Shown here: positions 33,864 through 46,309 of the stretch, piece after piece
Layout: every line of letters starts with the position of its first letter
Position numbering within the stretch: the first letter of the stretch is position 1
Source: Hysterium pulicare CBS 123377
Taxonomy: Eukaryota > Ascomycota > Dothideomycetes > Hysteriales > Hysteriaceae
Length of the DNA: 64,000 bases
Assembly (NCBI GenBank): GCA_000467715.1
Contig: AJFK01000087.1
Span: 1 to 64,000, forward strand
Direction of reading: 5' to 3'
Made by a program: the position numbers and the translations under genes
Notes under the pieces: generated by a model
What the model was told of the DNA's origin: nothing
Databases searched by the model: none
The model's input: the letters and a program-made list of their open reading frames with translations, nothing else

Positions 33864-35567
33864 ATGCGCATCAGTTCTTTAGTTCTCAGTGGCGTTCTTA
33901 GTCTTCTCGCCTGTGTTGGTGAATGCACGGACAACAAAACGATTAAAGCGTGCTCTCGTCTATCATCCATCTCGAGGAATCGAACAGTCACGGCGTCCGA
34001 CGGACAGCTGTACACAGTCCAGAGGGAGGCCCACTGGTAAGTGCTCAGTTCCTCGTTCGGAGAAAATTCAACTTTAAGTCGACGGTTAACCAACTCTATT
34101 GCAGGTCACCAACAGCTTGGAGAAGTCCCGCCTGCATATTCACACCAGGAAGCGTCAATGAGCTCGTATCGGCGGTGAGGATACTTGGTTCGACAGGTTC
34201 GAAATACGCAGTACGGAGTGGTGGGCATTCGCCTCTACCCGCTTGGGCAAACATAGACGATGGGGTACTCCTGTGGATGCACGGGTTCAAGGACATATCC
34301 TACAACTCGACAACACAGACTGTTCGTGCTGGTTTTGGGAATACATGGGGCGATGTATACAACTACCTAGAAAACTTCGGACGACTTGCTGTGGGTGGTA
34401 GAGCTCCTACTGTGGGATTAGGACTGCTTACTGGAGGTGAGGCAACCTGATCAGACGGTCGAATTGGTTAATGTTAATCTCGTCTAGGGGGTCTTTCTCA
34501 CCTTTCCAATGCCTACGGGTTCGCCGTAGATAATGTTGTCGAGTATGAGGTAATACTGGCGGATGGGACTCAGGAGAAAGCCTCTGCAACGTGCAACCCC
34601 GACTTATTCTTTGCTATCAAGGCTGGCAATAATAACTTTGGTACGTACTGCTCCTTTTACATATGATGGACTCTACTGATGAGCATGCGATCAGGAATCG
34701 TTCACCATGCAACCTTGAAGACGTATCCTGTCGGTAAAGTCTGGGGTGGAACTCTTGCATATAAGAATGAACACCGAGACCAGGTTATGGCCGCCTTCGC
34801 GGAGTATGGCAAAACCGGCCAGCTGGACAAGAAGTCTGCTCTTCTCAGCTACATGGGCATCAACAATGACACCCTCTACGTCACCATGATATACACCGAT
34901 GCGGTCCCCAATCCTGCTGCATTCAAGCCTTTCTATGACATCCCCAACTTCCTGAACGGGACTGGAATCTACCCCAATTTCACCGCCATTATCTCCCAGA
35001 CGGTCGACTTAGTTGTGCCAAGGTGGACATGGGGAGCAACATCCTTCTTCCTCGATGAGGACCTTTACGTCCAAGTGGCCAGAATCTGTCAAAATGCGAC
35101 TTCTTTATTCTCGGGCATAAATGGAGCTAGTATGGTTCTCATGCCTCAGCCAATTTCTGCATCCATGATCGAGGCGTCTCATGCTTTGGACGCGAACCCT
35201 ATGGCGCAGAAGTTGACTCCAAAAGCGCAAATGTGTAAGTTTCATTTAAAACTCTTCACTTCACATCTGCTAATAGTTCGCCTTAGGGTTCGCCATCAAC
35301 ATGGGCTGGAACTTCCCTTCCGACGATGCGAAGATGGGCGTCATTCTCATGGACACAATCAAGCAAATCGAAACCCTCACCAAATCCAGAGGTCTTTACG
35401 ATCCCTTCGTTTTCCTCAACGACGCATATTACACACAAGATCCCATCAGCAGCTACGGCACAGATGCAGTGAGAAGGATGCAGGCGGCTAGCAGAAAGTA
35501 CGATCCCTACCAAATGTTGCAAAGGCAATTGCACGGTGGATTCAAACTATCAACGGTGATGCGTTAG
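33864..35567 (+). CDS. Secreted FAD-linked oxidase (berberine-bridge-enzyme-like / VAO family)
   Basis: The gene has five exons (33864-34036, 34105-34436, 34488-34640, 34695-35234, 35287-35567), encoding 492 residues. A signal peptide (MRISSLVLSGVLSLLACVGEC) leads. The FAD-binding domain contains YAVRSGGHS, whose His is the usual covalent FAD ligand. The place of the second, Cys, ligand of true berberine-bridge enzymes reads GRAPTVGLGLLTGGG, with Ala instead of Cys, so FAD is probably held by one covalent bond. The C-terminal substrate domain ends with the family-typical ...NDAYYTQDPISSYG... and YDPYQMLQRQ. Such enzymes oxidise alcohols, sugars or alkaloid-like compounds, using oxygen and giving hydrogen peroxide. 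Pairing with the P450 suggests a role in modifying a small molecule or detoxifying one outside the cell; the substrate is unknown. Confidence 0.92.
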
Positions 35568-36299
35568 TTCACGGACATTGGTTTTAGCTTCTTTTGTACA
35601 TATATTTAGCGCGGATAGCATTCCCATCCATGAACATATTCAATAAATTCAAATCTCCAATACCCGGATATCCGCGCACCGAGATCGTCGTGAAGCAACC
35701 AACAGGGTAGTCGTGACCCAGACAGGCATAGGCAGGGCGAGAAAGGGTGGTCAGAATCTTAGTAAATTAATTCACGTTGTTGGGGCTGGGATGGATGCAT
35801 GCACGTGTAATCTGCTGTGCGACGCGTTGGGGCTGTGGGTCAACTGCTTCAGGGCTGTACCGTGACAATCATCGGACTAAATATCAAGGGGCGGCACGAT
35901 CAAAGAAGCTGGCCACGTCAGACTGTGAAAGGTGCTGCAAGTGCGACCTTGTCTCTGGTTAGTGATGATGGCCGGCCGCAGTTGATAACATGGGTGAACT
36001 CCAGTTGTGCCGAAGCAGCCGGCGCAAAGAGGTGCCCGAGGAAACAAGCAAGGGAGTGGATCACAGTGGACGCTAATCCCTGACTATTCTTGATTGGCTG
36101 TCCAGTTTAGCTATGCCTTTTTAGAACACCCTGCATACCCTCATTGATCCACCAGGTCGGGACGTTCACAAAATGTGTTGACGTCGTGCACAAGACATGT
36201 TTGTTTGCGAGGCTCTTCACATTCGGTTTCTTGACTTCTCCTCGACCATCACCTTTCGTTTCTGCAACTTCCCGTAGAAGAATTTTCTACCGCTTCAAA
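35568..36299. other. Intergenic, no gene seen
   Basis: This 732-base spacer has only short overlapping frames. The right end is the leader of the SDR gene and contains an in-frame open extension without need for an earlier start. Confidence 0.5.
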
Positions 36300-37345
36300 A
36301 TGGGAGGAATACTCGGTTTCATGTACAGGCAGCTCACGTTTAAGCCTAAGCCGCTCTCTTCCGATGTCAAGCTTGATGGCCTGACTGCTATTGTCACTGG
36401 ATCCAACAGTGGCATTGGTCTTGAAGCTTCAAAAGAGCTCGCATCTCATGGATTGGCACATCTTGTCCTAGGTGTGCGAGATATCGCGAAAGGCGAAACC
36501 GCAAAGACGGACATCCAGAAATCGAATCCAAACTGCAATATCGAAGTCTGGAAGCTGGATCAGGAGTCTTATGAGAGCATCACAGACTTCGCCGAGCGTG
36601 CGGGCTCGCTTGAACGCATCGATTTCGCCCTTCTCAATGCTGGAATCAAGCAACTGCAATTCGTCACCTCACCCACCGGTCATGAAAGCAACGTTCAAGT
36701 CAACCATCTTGGCACATCGTTGCTTTCTCTTTTGCTGCTTCCACACCTCAAAGCCTCTACCAAGAAGACAGGCAATGTCGCCAAAATGACCATCACCTCC
36801 TCCGAAGTCCACTTCTGGACTCCCTTCAACGAGAAAGCGGCTCCAAACATCCTTGCTCGCATGGATCAGAAAGATTCCTTCAAAGCAGGAGATATGGAGA
36901 GATACTATACTTCGAAGCTTCTCAATGTCCTTTGGGAACGCGAGCTTGCATCCAAGGTAGACTCGAAGGAAGTTATCATCAATACGGTCAACCCAGGCTT
37001 CTGCTACAGCGGACTACATCGATACGACGCATCTGGAGGAATCAAGATGTTCTTGAGGCTTTTTGCTTGGACAGGCGCGCAAGGTGGACACTGTATCGTC
37101 GATGCTGCTGTTAACAAGAAGGCGGATACTCATGGGAAGTACATGAGTGAGCAGAAGGAGACATCGTGAGTTCTCCACACAGGAAAGCTATCCGGTGGTG
37201 ATGTGATGCTAACCGTGTTTGCAGAGTATCCAAGTTCGTCCTATCCAACGAAGGCCAGACAGCACAAAAGAGGTTGTGGGACGAGACGCTCGAAATCCTC
37301 AAGAAAGAGGCACCCAAAGCAGATATCTCGGCATACACGCCTTGA
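36300..37345 (+). CDS. Short-chain dehydrogenase/reductase (retinol-dehydrogenase-like)
   Basis: The gene has two exons (36300-37165, 37225-37345), encoding 328 residues. The start MGGILGFMYRQL, chosen at 36300, gives a normal SDR N-terminus; an open frame extends further upstream but without similarity. Classical features are the cofactor loop TGSNSGIG (about 33-40), the NAG motif (LLNAG), the catalytic Ser region ITSSEV, and YTSK (about 202-205) giving the catalytic Tyr and Lys. The NPGFC segment follows. It acts on an unknown alcohol or ketone with NAD(P)(H). It is near the P450, FAD oxidase and methyltransferase genes, which fits a tailoring role, though SDRs are common everywhere. Confidence 0.93.
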
Positions 37346-38507
37346 AGGCAGGAAAGGATGCACGACAAGACGCTACAATATCAGGCAGGCAACCGATGAT
37401 GAGAACAACGGGGAGGGAAACGTGGAAGTCCGCCATAACTGCAGGCTCCCGGAAGGCCGATCAACCAGCACCTTCAGTTGATGTTTGAACTACCGAGGCC
37501 CTCAATAATCAACTCCGTAGAAAGAGTTTTGTGTAAACAATTAATTCAACCAAGCCACTTGCGTCGTAAAGCAAGCCCGTCTGCCCACCAAATCTAGTGG
37601 CGCCCGTTGAATCTGAAACCTTAATCATACCTCTCGTCCGAGTTTCTCCTCGGCGTGTAAACTCCGTTGAGGGAATACCTGATGTGGCTCCAACTCTATC
37701 GTTCCTTTGAACTTTGAAGCAACCTCCCTCCGCCCCTTCGTATTCATATCGGGGGTTGGGGCCAAAATCTTACATTGCACAAAACCCTTGCTTCAGCCCT
37801 GCTAGCTTTGTTGGGAGTCGTACCGGGGAGCCTGGCGCGTAAGCAGGAATAACCCGCACCTGTTAAATGCCGTTACACCAGAAAAACCAGCCATCCCGTC
37901 CCACCATGGCCAGATTTGTACATGGCTCCGTTGTTCCCAAACGAGAAGATGCTCGTCCCGTAGTGGGTCCCCTTCTGGAAATTCCATGGACGTTCGCTTT
38001 AAACGCTGGTGACACTTTTAGCTTCCTTCCATGCTTACACGCTAATTTCACTCGGACTCCGAAAAGAAGGGCCTGAAAGGCGCCCAACCATCCATGATCG
38101 ACTCCCCTCACCACCCTCATACGCGCAGATTCGCCGTAGAACATGGGTGGCAGTTTAGTTAGTAGGCTGACACGGAAACCGACCAACCATGTCCCTCGAC
38201 CGAGTTGCACCGCATTCTTGCAACGCTTCGTCCCAGCTGCTGGTCGAATCCCGTACCACGTCCTTCGTCGGCCGACATGGTGGTACAAAAATGGAACGTG
38301 TGTGGACAGGCTTCAAGATGTGGGGATAAGCAGCACTGCAGCCCGCTCCTTCTTCAAAGCAAGGGAGGGATGCGATATGCGAGATTCAGTCGTTGGGATT
38401 CTTTAAGTCGCCTTCTCTGCCCCCAACCCTATCGTCTTTGTGCGTGAGGAGTGTTCCCCCCAAGTCAACTGTAAGAGGGTTATTCGCACACACGCTCTCT
38501 CTTCAAT
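37346..38507. other. Intergenic, no gene seen
   Basis: This 1.16 kb has overlapping open frames on both strands around 37860-38290, none with a recognised pattern. The last part is the promoter of the membrane-protein gene. Confidence 0.5.
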
Positions 38508-39911
38508 ATGGTCAATACCAAAGATGTACCCTCAAACCCTCTGGGTAGAGAGGTCGTCATCATCTCCGCTGTATTCTTGGCTCTTGATGTCGCTTTTATC
38601 GCCATGAGGTTTTGGGCGAGGAAGCTGAAGAGGAAGTCTTTGGAGGTGTGCGATTATCTGATCGTTGCGGCGTGGGTGAGTTCAGAATCCTACCGCGCCC
38701 ATCCAGACTTCCGGGAAACCTTGAACTGACCTCCGTTTTCAGCTGGTGGCATTCGCAGATTTCGTAAGAAAGATTGTTGGTAAGTATAGAATTATGTCCA
38801 TATTGTACGATAAGTACGAATTTGGTGCTAATCAAGTGGTTTTAGCTGCACGATGGGGCGTTGGCCTTCATTTCATGCAAATATACGAGGCAGTCCCAGA
38901 GAACATCGTCCCAATAATCCAAGTAAATTCTCCGATTCTCAAAATCCAGCGTAAAATCGACTGGCTAACGAATAATTGCAGATAACATGGAGCGGCTACT
39001 TCGTCTGGGGTCTCTGCGTCTTTCTCATCAAAATGTCCATCCTCTTCCTCTACCGGTCGCTCTTCCGCTACGTCGAAGGCTTCATCCGCGCCGTTTACAT
39101 CACCATGGGCGGTTGCGTCGTCGTTCTCATCATCCTATGGGTTGGACTTCTGACTATGTGCCACCCGATCGCTTACCAATGGGATAAGACGATCCCCGGA
39201 GGAGGATGTGGACTAAGCAACGAGAACGCATTCCTAGTTTCCGGATCTCTAGATCTATTTCTAGACATTGTTCTCGTCATCCTGCCGATTCCTATCGTGT
39301 GGAAGCTGCATAACGTGACCTATCTCAAAAAACTAGGTATCTGCGCCATGTTCGGCCTAGGAACTAGGTAAGTCAAGGAAAATCACAAGCATAAAACCCC
39401 CCTAAATCCCCTAAATTATTTGCTGACTTTCCATTCCAGCATTTGCATCCTCGTAGGCGTCCGCTTCAAACTAGTCGTCGACACCAATCCCGCAGACTTC
39501 ACCCACGACGGCGAGCCCCCCGGCATCTTCTCCGCCCTGCAACTCTACCTCGGCATAATCTCCGCCTGTCTCCCGCTCGTGTCCCCCGCCCTCCTCTCCA
39601 TCCGCGAAAAGACGCAATCCTCCTACATCGCGTACCTCTGGTCTCGGAACCGGCGTTCCTCGCCTTCCTCCTCCAAGGCCTCCAACAGCAGAGAGGCGTC
39701 GTCGCATGGTAGTGGACGGGAGAAGGCGAGGAGTGATCGCGCGAGCGATGATGGCGATGTGCCGTTGAATAGTTGGCCGGGGACGCATACGAGGGCGGAG
39801 TATGAGGATCAGAATTCGCCGTGGGGGAAGAATCAGATTCATATGCAGGCGGATTATGAGGTGAAGAGTGAGGAGAAGGTGCGAGAGCCTGATGTGGCGC
39901 AGATTGTATAG
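38508..39911 (+). CDS. Rhodopsin-like seven-span fungal membrane protein
   Basis: The gene has five exons (38508-38675, 38743-38779, 38846-38922, 38982-39367, 39440-39911), encoding 379 residues. Exon 2 is only 37 nt. Seven hydrophobic segments and conserved blocks such as MRFWARKL, CDYLIVAAW, ARWGVGLH, FLIKMSILFLYRSLF, CHPIAYQWDK, DLFLDIVLVILPIPIVWKL and the last-helix region around LYLGIISACLPLVSPALL match the fungal family called Rhodopsin / PTH11-like integral membrane proteins. There is no N-terminal CFEM domain and no retinal-binding lysine motif. The C-terminal 120 residues are hydrophilic and Ser/Glu-rich, probably cytosolic. Family members are proposed sensors or receptors for surface or chemical cues; ligand unknown. 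Confidence 0.88.
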
Positions 39912-42807
39912 AGAGGTTTCTTTTTGGCGGAGACGAACGAGTATGGAATTAGAATCGGAATTGGCGTATTGTGCAAATGGGTGGGGTGTTTGGGTAAGGC
40001 GCGACTGGACTGGTTGCGAGAGCGATACTTGGCTTAGTTCCGAGGAGAGGATCAATATGGGAACTCACTTCCTCTGTGATGGAGATGGTGGAAGCGGAGA
40101 GGGGATCCGAGATCCAGATTGGGGTGCTAAAACGCACTTTGAAAGTGCTTGACATATAGAGACACGAAGGCCACGAAATCTTGTATATAGACCATTCATA
40201 AAGCAATTACACATATCATAACCTTCACATTTGACCACATGCTCCCCAAAAACGAACTTAGTAACGCCAGAGTATTCTGATGGACGACTCCTACTCTTCC
40301 AGCACGAGGATTTTCCAAGATCAATCACGAACAGCAGAATTCCTTCCTACGTTGAACCCTCACAGAACAAACAGATCCACCAAGCCTAGCTAGAAATCCT
40401 ACCTTCCGCTCTACTCCATCAACGGCGAACCCAGAAAGGAAAATAGCCTCGCAACACCTCACGCAAGTCCGAATCCAGCAGCCATCCACCCCACCGGCGC
40501 CTCCGAATCTCCTCCAACACCCACACGCTCTCACCTAAACTCGTAGGACAAGAGACTTTTTCTCTCGGCCGAGTATCTAAGCACGTAAACCATCCTTAGT
40601 TTCCCCCGTCCGTCCTACAAGAATTGCGAAAAACAGATTAAGAGGAAGATCGTTTCTGTATGTCTCACCAGGAATTCAGTTTCACTGTTTCTTGGACCCC
40701 ATCTTCGCTCACTATTGTACCGTACTGGCCGGCACCTCCGGGACGGGCCTGTGGGACGGAGACGGAGACGGAACTAATGGTCTACGCGCGCGGAGGATCT
40801 CAGTATCTTACTTTGCTGTGCTGCTCGGACGGAGACTGTCAGTGCGGATCGTTACCTTGATTGCGGTTTCGGAGTATGGGGTTCGATTGTTTGGGATGTA
40901 GGGGTTTTCTTCAGTGGCACGTTAAGATCCGGTCTAGGATTCGATGCAGAGTTTGAGGGGGTCGAAAATGCTAGACGCGGTGAGCAGGTAAACTTGTAGC
41001 GGATTTCGTCTAGTGTATTGAAGACGGGGTTTTGATCGCCCACTACGGTCAGATCTAGCGTTCTCAGCGAGTCTGTTAGTAATTTTACCCCAGGTGAGGC
41101 AATCTTCCTACGAGCTTTGAATCTGAGCTTTTCTAGAACTCTCCTAGCCATGGGTCTGCATTCCGAGTTGGCTTTCAGAGCGAAAAACGGTGACGCCATC
41201 AACTCGGACTATTTCTACCTCTAAATCACTCTCGAAGACGGCGTCCGATGGATGTTTGACGCCCAAGACCAGGAGGATGATGCCTTAAATCGATTTTCGG
41301 CAATGAAAGGACGACGATGGGTTGCCTGCCAGGCAAGTCCCAGCAGACAACATGATTGATTTCCAAAGCCCGAAGATGAATTCGTCATTGAACCGCTCCT
41401 CTGTTCTCGTCGCTATACCCATCAACGCCCATCAATCTCTCAGACTCAAAAGTCAAGTCGAGCTCTGGATGTTGGTCAACAAGACTGAGTCACTGAGGAC
41501 CGAGAATCTCGTTTCGAGGTTTGGATATTCTGGTGTGCCTATCATCTTCTTATGCGGTTGAGATAACCAATGTCTCAGTCATCTACACCGTCTGGGATAT
41601 GTTCTGACGCACACATCTCAGCACACTCCCATAAGAGTTCGCGCTCCGTTAATGCAGGACGCAGCTGGACAAGGCATATTTTTGAAGCACCCATCCACGC
41701 TTAAAGAGAGGAGAATCATCGACTGTAGGGCTGAGACAATAGTTTGTTCCCGAAGTTAGATGAACTTGAACTGTGCGCTTGCCATCACTAGGCTTTCCCT
41801 TTGGCACAGCCAGCACAAAATGATGGCTCTACACAACGAGATACGCTGACTCAACACGCCAAGATTGACCAGCCAAAGTTGAAGAACTAAGATGAATTAG
41901 GTAAAGGCTATAGAATACCAAGTATTACCGGTAATCTAATAAAGCTGTGCGATGGCGACTGTGCAAGCGATTATATCCAGTGGCAACCACATTATTAGCT
42001 AGGTACATACCCGATTCAGTAAATGGATAGGGCTGGGTTTCTTGGTATTCAGGTTCCAGAGTCTAAGCCCACGTTCCGCAATGTGCGGCTCAGCTTCTCC
42101 ATCCTTGTGTGTCTGAAACAACCTTGGGAATCCTGTTTTGAGGAAATTGAATGAAGCATGGTGGTGGATGATAACACGTGCAGGGTTACGTCGACGGTTG
42201 TGAGGGCTGAGCAGTTTGGTTTGGATGCGGCTGAGGACGAGCTGAAAGGTTGGTGGTCGATTGTGAAACGTTCAGGGTTCTGTGAATGGCTAACCGTTGT
42301 CAAGAATCAAAATTGCACATCTCTTGATAGACGTTGGGGACCCCAGCATTGCTTATGGTCGGACCAATTCTGGTAGGCGGTGCGCTGCCATTTTTGTATG
42401 GAATATGCTTGGAGAGTGGTGAGGTGGGAACGGGAAGCCGGTGATTAACGTGATTGGGTGGACATGGATCATTTATAGTGCTGACAAGGTACAACACCAA
42501 AACCATATCTTTGTGCAAGGACGAAGTGTTGGCTCAAGCACTTATGCACCCATCGGGGTTTTTGATCCCTGCAGCGGGGCACCTGAAGGCTGAATCCCTT
42601 TCCATTCCATCAGCAGTAAGGAAGCCGGCGGGATGGCGCACGTTAGTTTAGTGGGTGCTTCAAGCTTCATATGGCTTTTGTTGCAATATCCCTAACTTAT
42701 CGTGAGGACATCCTTCGATCTTTCCATAAATCCAACAAGCGTACTCGCAGGACCCGATTTCCTACGATATTGATTGCATCGTCTGAGGCTCGAGCTCTAT
42801 ATTGAAC
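39912..42807. other. Gene-free stretch, 2.9 kb
   Basis: No gene is supported. A 116-codon minus-strand frame (40852-41202) starts with a plausible ATG and has mixed composition, but shows no known domain and no splice partner. The last few hundred bases should hold the methyltransferase promoter. Confidence 0.5.
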
Positions 42808-44316
42808 ATGGCTACCTCGAACTCAACTCTCCTGAAGCTAGCTTTGGACGTCAAAGCAATTACTGAAGATATAGTAGCCCACCTGACTGCAAATCAACAC
42901 CCAGAACCAAGCTTCGAAGTTTCTTCGCCCGACCCTCCCAATACACCAGAGTACGGGAAGCTTCGAGCATCCCTCAATGATGCAGCAAGTGATCTTATCC
43001 GTCTTGTGAACGGACCTGGCTATGAAGCCCGATCATTTGTCTGCTCGCATACGGACTTGGCCGCTTACCAAACGGCTCTGGAATTCGGCTTCTTCAACCA
43101 CATCCCAGAAAATGGGAGTCTGGATATCAAAAGCCTGGCCGAGAAATCGGGTATGGACGAGGATCGTGCTAGCAGGATCTTGAGACTCCTGGCGACGCAT
43201 AGGCTTTTCAAGGAGGTTGAACCGGGGGTCTTTGCACATACTGCTGGATCTGCGCTGTTCTTGAAAGACGAAGGGCTCAAAGCTGCCGGTGAATACCAGT
43301 AAGTTCATGCAGAGATCCCTACGGGGAAGAGTTAAGCTAATGCTTTTGAAAGGCTGGATGAGTTCTTCAAGGCGGCCCCAGAGCTCTCTACGTGTATTAA
43401 GGAATCTCCTCATGAATCTGATTATACTCATTCAGCATTCGCTATCCGACATGGAGTTCCTCTTTTCGAATACTACCAGAAAAATCCAAAGCTTGCTGCC
43501 CGATTTGCCAAAGCAATGGCGGGAGTTGCTAGATGTGAGTGCTGGAAGTTCTGATTTGCTGATTCATTCTTTAACAAGGTATCGCAGTGGATCGCCAGTT
43601 CATAGAACTATTCAATGGTTATCCTTGGGCGGATTTGAAAGAAGGTAAAGTGGTCGATATAGGTGGTGGGTCAGGTCATGTCAGCATGATGCTTGCTCGA
43701 GTAAGTCCTGTCACTTCTCTTTACTTTCTAAGTGTCTCTTGTGGGTGTCGTTAACACGCGTGAAACTTTGCAGAAATTCCCCAATTTGCACATTGTAGTT
43801 CAAGATGGTTCACCACAAATGCTGGCTCAGGGTAAGGCCATGGATCTGAGTGATCTGGATGGTAGATTCAGTTTCATGCAACATGACTTCTTCGAGCCGC
43901 AGCCTGTCCACGACGCCGCGGCTTTCTTCATTCGTCAAGTCACGCACAACTGGAGCGATGAGGCTTGCGTTAGGATTTTCAAGGCCCAGGTGCCGGCTCT
44001 CGAGAAATGCGCTCCGAACACGCCGTTGCTGATCAACGATACTGTCTTGCCCGAGCCAGGCACTCGCACTCTCTACGAAGAGCGTGGCCTTAGGCAACTG
44101 GATATCATGATGTTGGTAGCGCTGGGCGCGAAACAAAGGACCGAAGCAGAATTCCGCTCATTGTTAAAAGCGGCTGATCCACGATTCGAGGTGAGTCTTG
44201 TGCTGCAGAACAGATGCCTTCGTTGATCTTGAGAACTGACTTTGACCATCTAGCTTGTCAAAGTGCATGGCAACGGCAGCATGGGATTGCTAGAAATTTA
44301 TTTGCGAACGGACTGA
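42808..44316 (+). CDS. SAM-dependent O-methyltransferase (COMT-like, secondary-metabolism type)
   Basis: The gene has five exons (42808-43298, 43353-43534, 43588-43700, 43774-44190, 44254-44316), encoding 421 residues. The N-terminal half is a winged-helix dimerisation domain (LAEKSGMDEDRASRILRLLATH). The SAM-binding motif VVDIGGGSG lies at about 246-254, followed by the acidic residue region IVVQDG. The catalytic His is in THNWSDE (about 319-325). The protein ends with LLEIYLRTD. It resembles fungal methyltransferases of the sterigmatocystin/aflatoxin OMT type, which methylate phenolic hydroxyls. The acceptor is unknown. It could work with the P450, oxidase and SDR upstream, but 2.9 kb of empty DNA separates it from them. 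Confidence 0.92.
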
Positions 44317-45219
44317 ACGCGAGAGCAGTTGTAATTGACGCAGAGTAATGAATGCACTGACCAGGTTGCCCTGCAAGCCAAAATGCGATGCGATTAGAGT
44401 CTGCTAATTAGTTTTGATTTTGATTTCCCCTAGTCTTTTGGTCAAAATGGAATGGCGGGTTTCTCATCTCATCTCATCCGCTCTACTCTGTGACACTGCT
44501 TTGAAAATCGAATTAGGACGGAGATCAAGGGAACGCGTGAAATGAAAGCATTTCCCTAGGATGGTATTGATGACTGTCTAAGCGTCCGAAATGTGATCAA
44601 AGTTAATCAGTTAATGAGGAAGCTGACTCTGAGCGTAAAGCAACTGTGAAGCAGCAATAATGAACATGCAAAACTACTTTGTCTTCAAGAGGGTGAGTCA
44701 ACGATCTCTTTCCTTCTGGGAATGCTTCATATGTTAATGTGCGATAGTATTACGATACCATGTGAGGTGAAGCAGACAAACGGACTTCAATCTGAATCAA
44801 CTTCTACCCCCATCTTGTCAGGAGCTAGGAAAAGACAATGACAGCTGAAAGCTTACTTTGAGACCCGTCAAGCAGCCACGAGTTCAAGGGAGACAACAAA
44901 CCGTACGATCGAAATGACTCCTCGGGGGCCTAGTTCACCCCAAGTGAAACATCACGTGCTGGCTTTACCTTATTAGGATATTCACGATACCAGACTTCAC
45001 TCAAGATGGGTTTATTTCGGCAGTCACCACGTCCGCTTAAGCAGGTTTTTCCTTGCCAGTCAAGTCAACTTCCTCCGACCTTCGGACACGAAGACTCAGA
45101 CAGCACCCAGACCTTACTCACTCCATTGGCATTGTTTTTGGCTGGTTCGCCGACAGATTGGCTAACAGTTGGAGTAGCAGCTTACGACTTAGCACCAAAG
45201 ACTTCAACCTCTGTCCGAC
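44317..45219. other. Intergenic, no gene seen
   Basis: This 903-base gap has short overlapping frames near 45006-45275 that are shadows of, or leaders to, the HAD-like gene. Nothing else is supported. Confidence 0.5.
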
Positions 45220-46011
45220 ATGCCCAATCTTTTCCCGCCCAAGGTTCTGCCACCACCCAATGCTGTTCTAGCTGAGACGACAGTCCGAGCACGACTCAGA
45301 GATATAACATGGTTCTGTTTCGACCTTGACGATACTTTGCACGAATACGGGAAAGCCAATAACGCCGCTCTGCAAACAGTCTACGAAACCATCAACGGCG
45401 ACCACGGAATCCCGATCCCAGTGCTCGAGGGATCCATGGCGGTGATCGTGTATGCTAGGACCAAGTACGGCTACGACGCAAATCGGACATGGAAACAGCT
45501 TCTCAACCTACAGTTCGAGCTTCTCATTAAAGCAAACGGGAAGCAGTGCAGCTACGCATATCTAGAGGAGCTAGTCTCGAAATATCTGACTCAATTCGAG
45601 GTTGGACTCAAGCTCAAGGATAACGTATTCGACCTCTTCATGATGCTCAAAGCCCACGGGAAGTACATTGCCATCATGTCAAAGGAGCCGCTGGACAGAC
45701 TGGAATGGACCGCCGACAAGTTGGGGATTGATCCTTATGTGCATTGCACATTCGAGAAAGGCTGGGCGAGATTCGAAGAGGAGAACCTGGAACCCTGGGA
45801 TCTGGTGTACATCAGTGACAAGGAAAAGGACGTTGAGGCAGGCAAGGAGAAAGGTATCCTGTCATTCTTGTACGACGGCTTGCGAGAAGACAGTACGTTT
45901 CAGATCAACTCGCAAAAGCAAGATATCAACGTTGTGCTCAATTCGTTCAAAAAATACGCGAGCTTGATGGTGGACGGGACAGATGGATGGGTTGGTGGTG
46001 TCAAATCATGA
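45220..46011 (+). CDS. HAD-superfamily hydrolase-like protein
   Basis: This is a single exon of 263 residues. HAD motif I is FDLDDTL (residues 34-40, catalytic Asp pair 35 and 37). Motif II is in AIMSKEP (Ser), and a motif-III/IV region is found around DLVYISDKEKDVEAGKEKG. A helical cap domain lies between motifs I and II. Sequence style recalls haloacid-dehalogenase-like phosphatases of the HAD_2/phosphoglycolate type, but the last acidic motif is poorly conserved (SDKEKDVEAG rather than GDSxxD), so activity and substrate are uncertain. No signal peptide or membrane segment. The start at 45220 places motif I at a usual distance from the N-terminus. Confidence 0.8.
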   Translation: MPNLFPPKVLPPPNAVLAETTVRARLRDITWFCFDLDDTLHEYGKANNAALQTVYETINGDHGIPIPVLEGSMAVIVYARTKYGYDANRTWKQLLNLQFELLIKANGKQCSYAYLEELVSKYLTQFEVGLKLKDNVFDLFMMLKAHGKYIAIMSKEPLDRLEWTADKLGIDPYVHCTFEKGWARFEEENLEPWDLVYISDKEKDVEAGKEKGILSFLYDGLREDSTFQINSQKQDINVVLNSFKKYASLMVDGTDGWVGGVKS

Positions 46012-46309
46012 ATCGTAGAAGAGGAAAGGGAAGCCTGACTATATGTGTGATACTCCTCTGGCTACTTGGGAACACTACGGCTTTTGGTACCTTATTGGGA
46101 TGGGGTTGTTGGTGATAGGGGTCACACCTGAGAGGCGCGTGGTTGATGTGTGGTCTTTACCGCCTCGATAGTTGTCCAATCAGAATCAGGACTACTTCAG
46201 CCTTATCGGCGTTACATATGCGATAGCTGTGGCGGGGCACAAAAATCCGTCCGCATGCAATCAACAATTACACCTTCACTCTTCTTTCAAGATACCCATT
46301 CTGCTGTGT

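Noticed and set aside
38508-39911. Reading the seven-span protein as a true light-sensing opsin
   Set aside because: The retinal-binding lysine motif of microbial opsins is absent; blocks match the non-opsin fungal Rhodopsin/PTH11-like family.
40852-41202. 116-codon minus-strand frame in the 39.9-42.8 kb gap
   Set aside because: Composition is somewhat protein-like, but no domain or splice continuation could be shown.
31254-44316. Calling the P450-to-methyltransferase run a complete biosynthetic cluster
   Set aside because: No backbone enzyme, dedicated transporter or pathway regulator is present, so it is kept only as a hypothesis.
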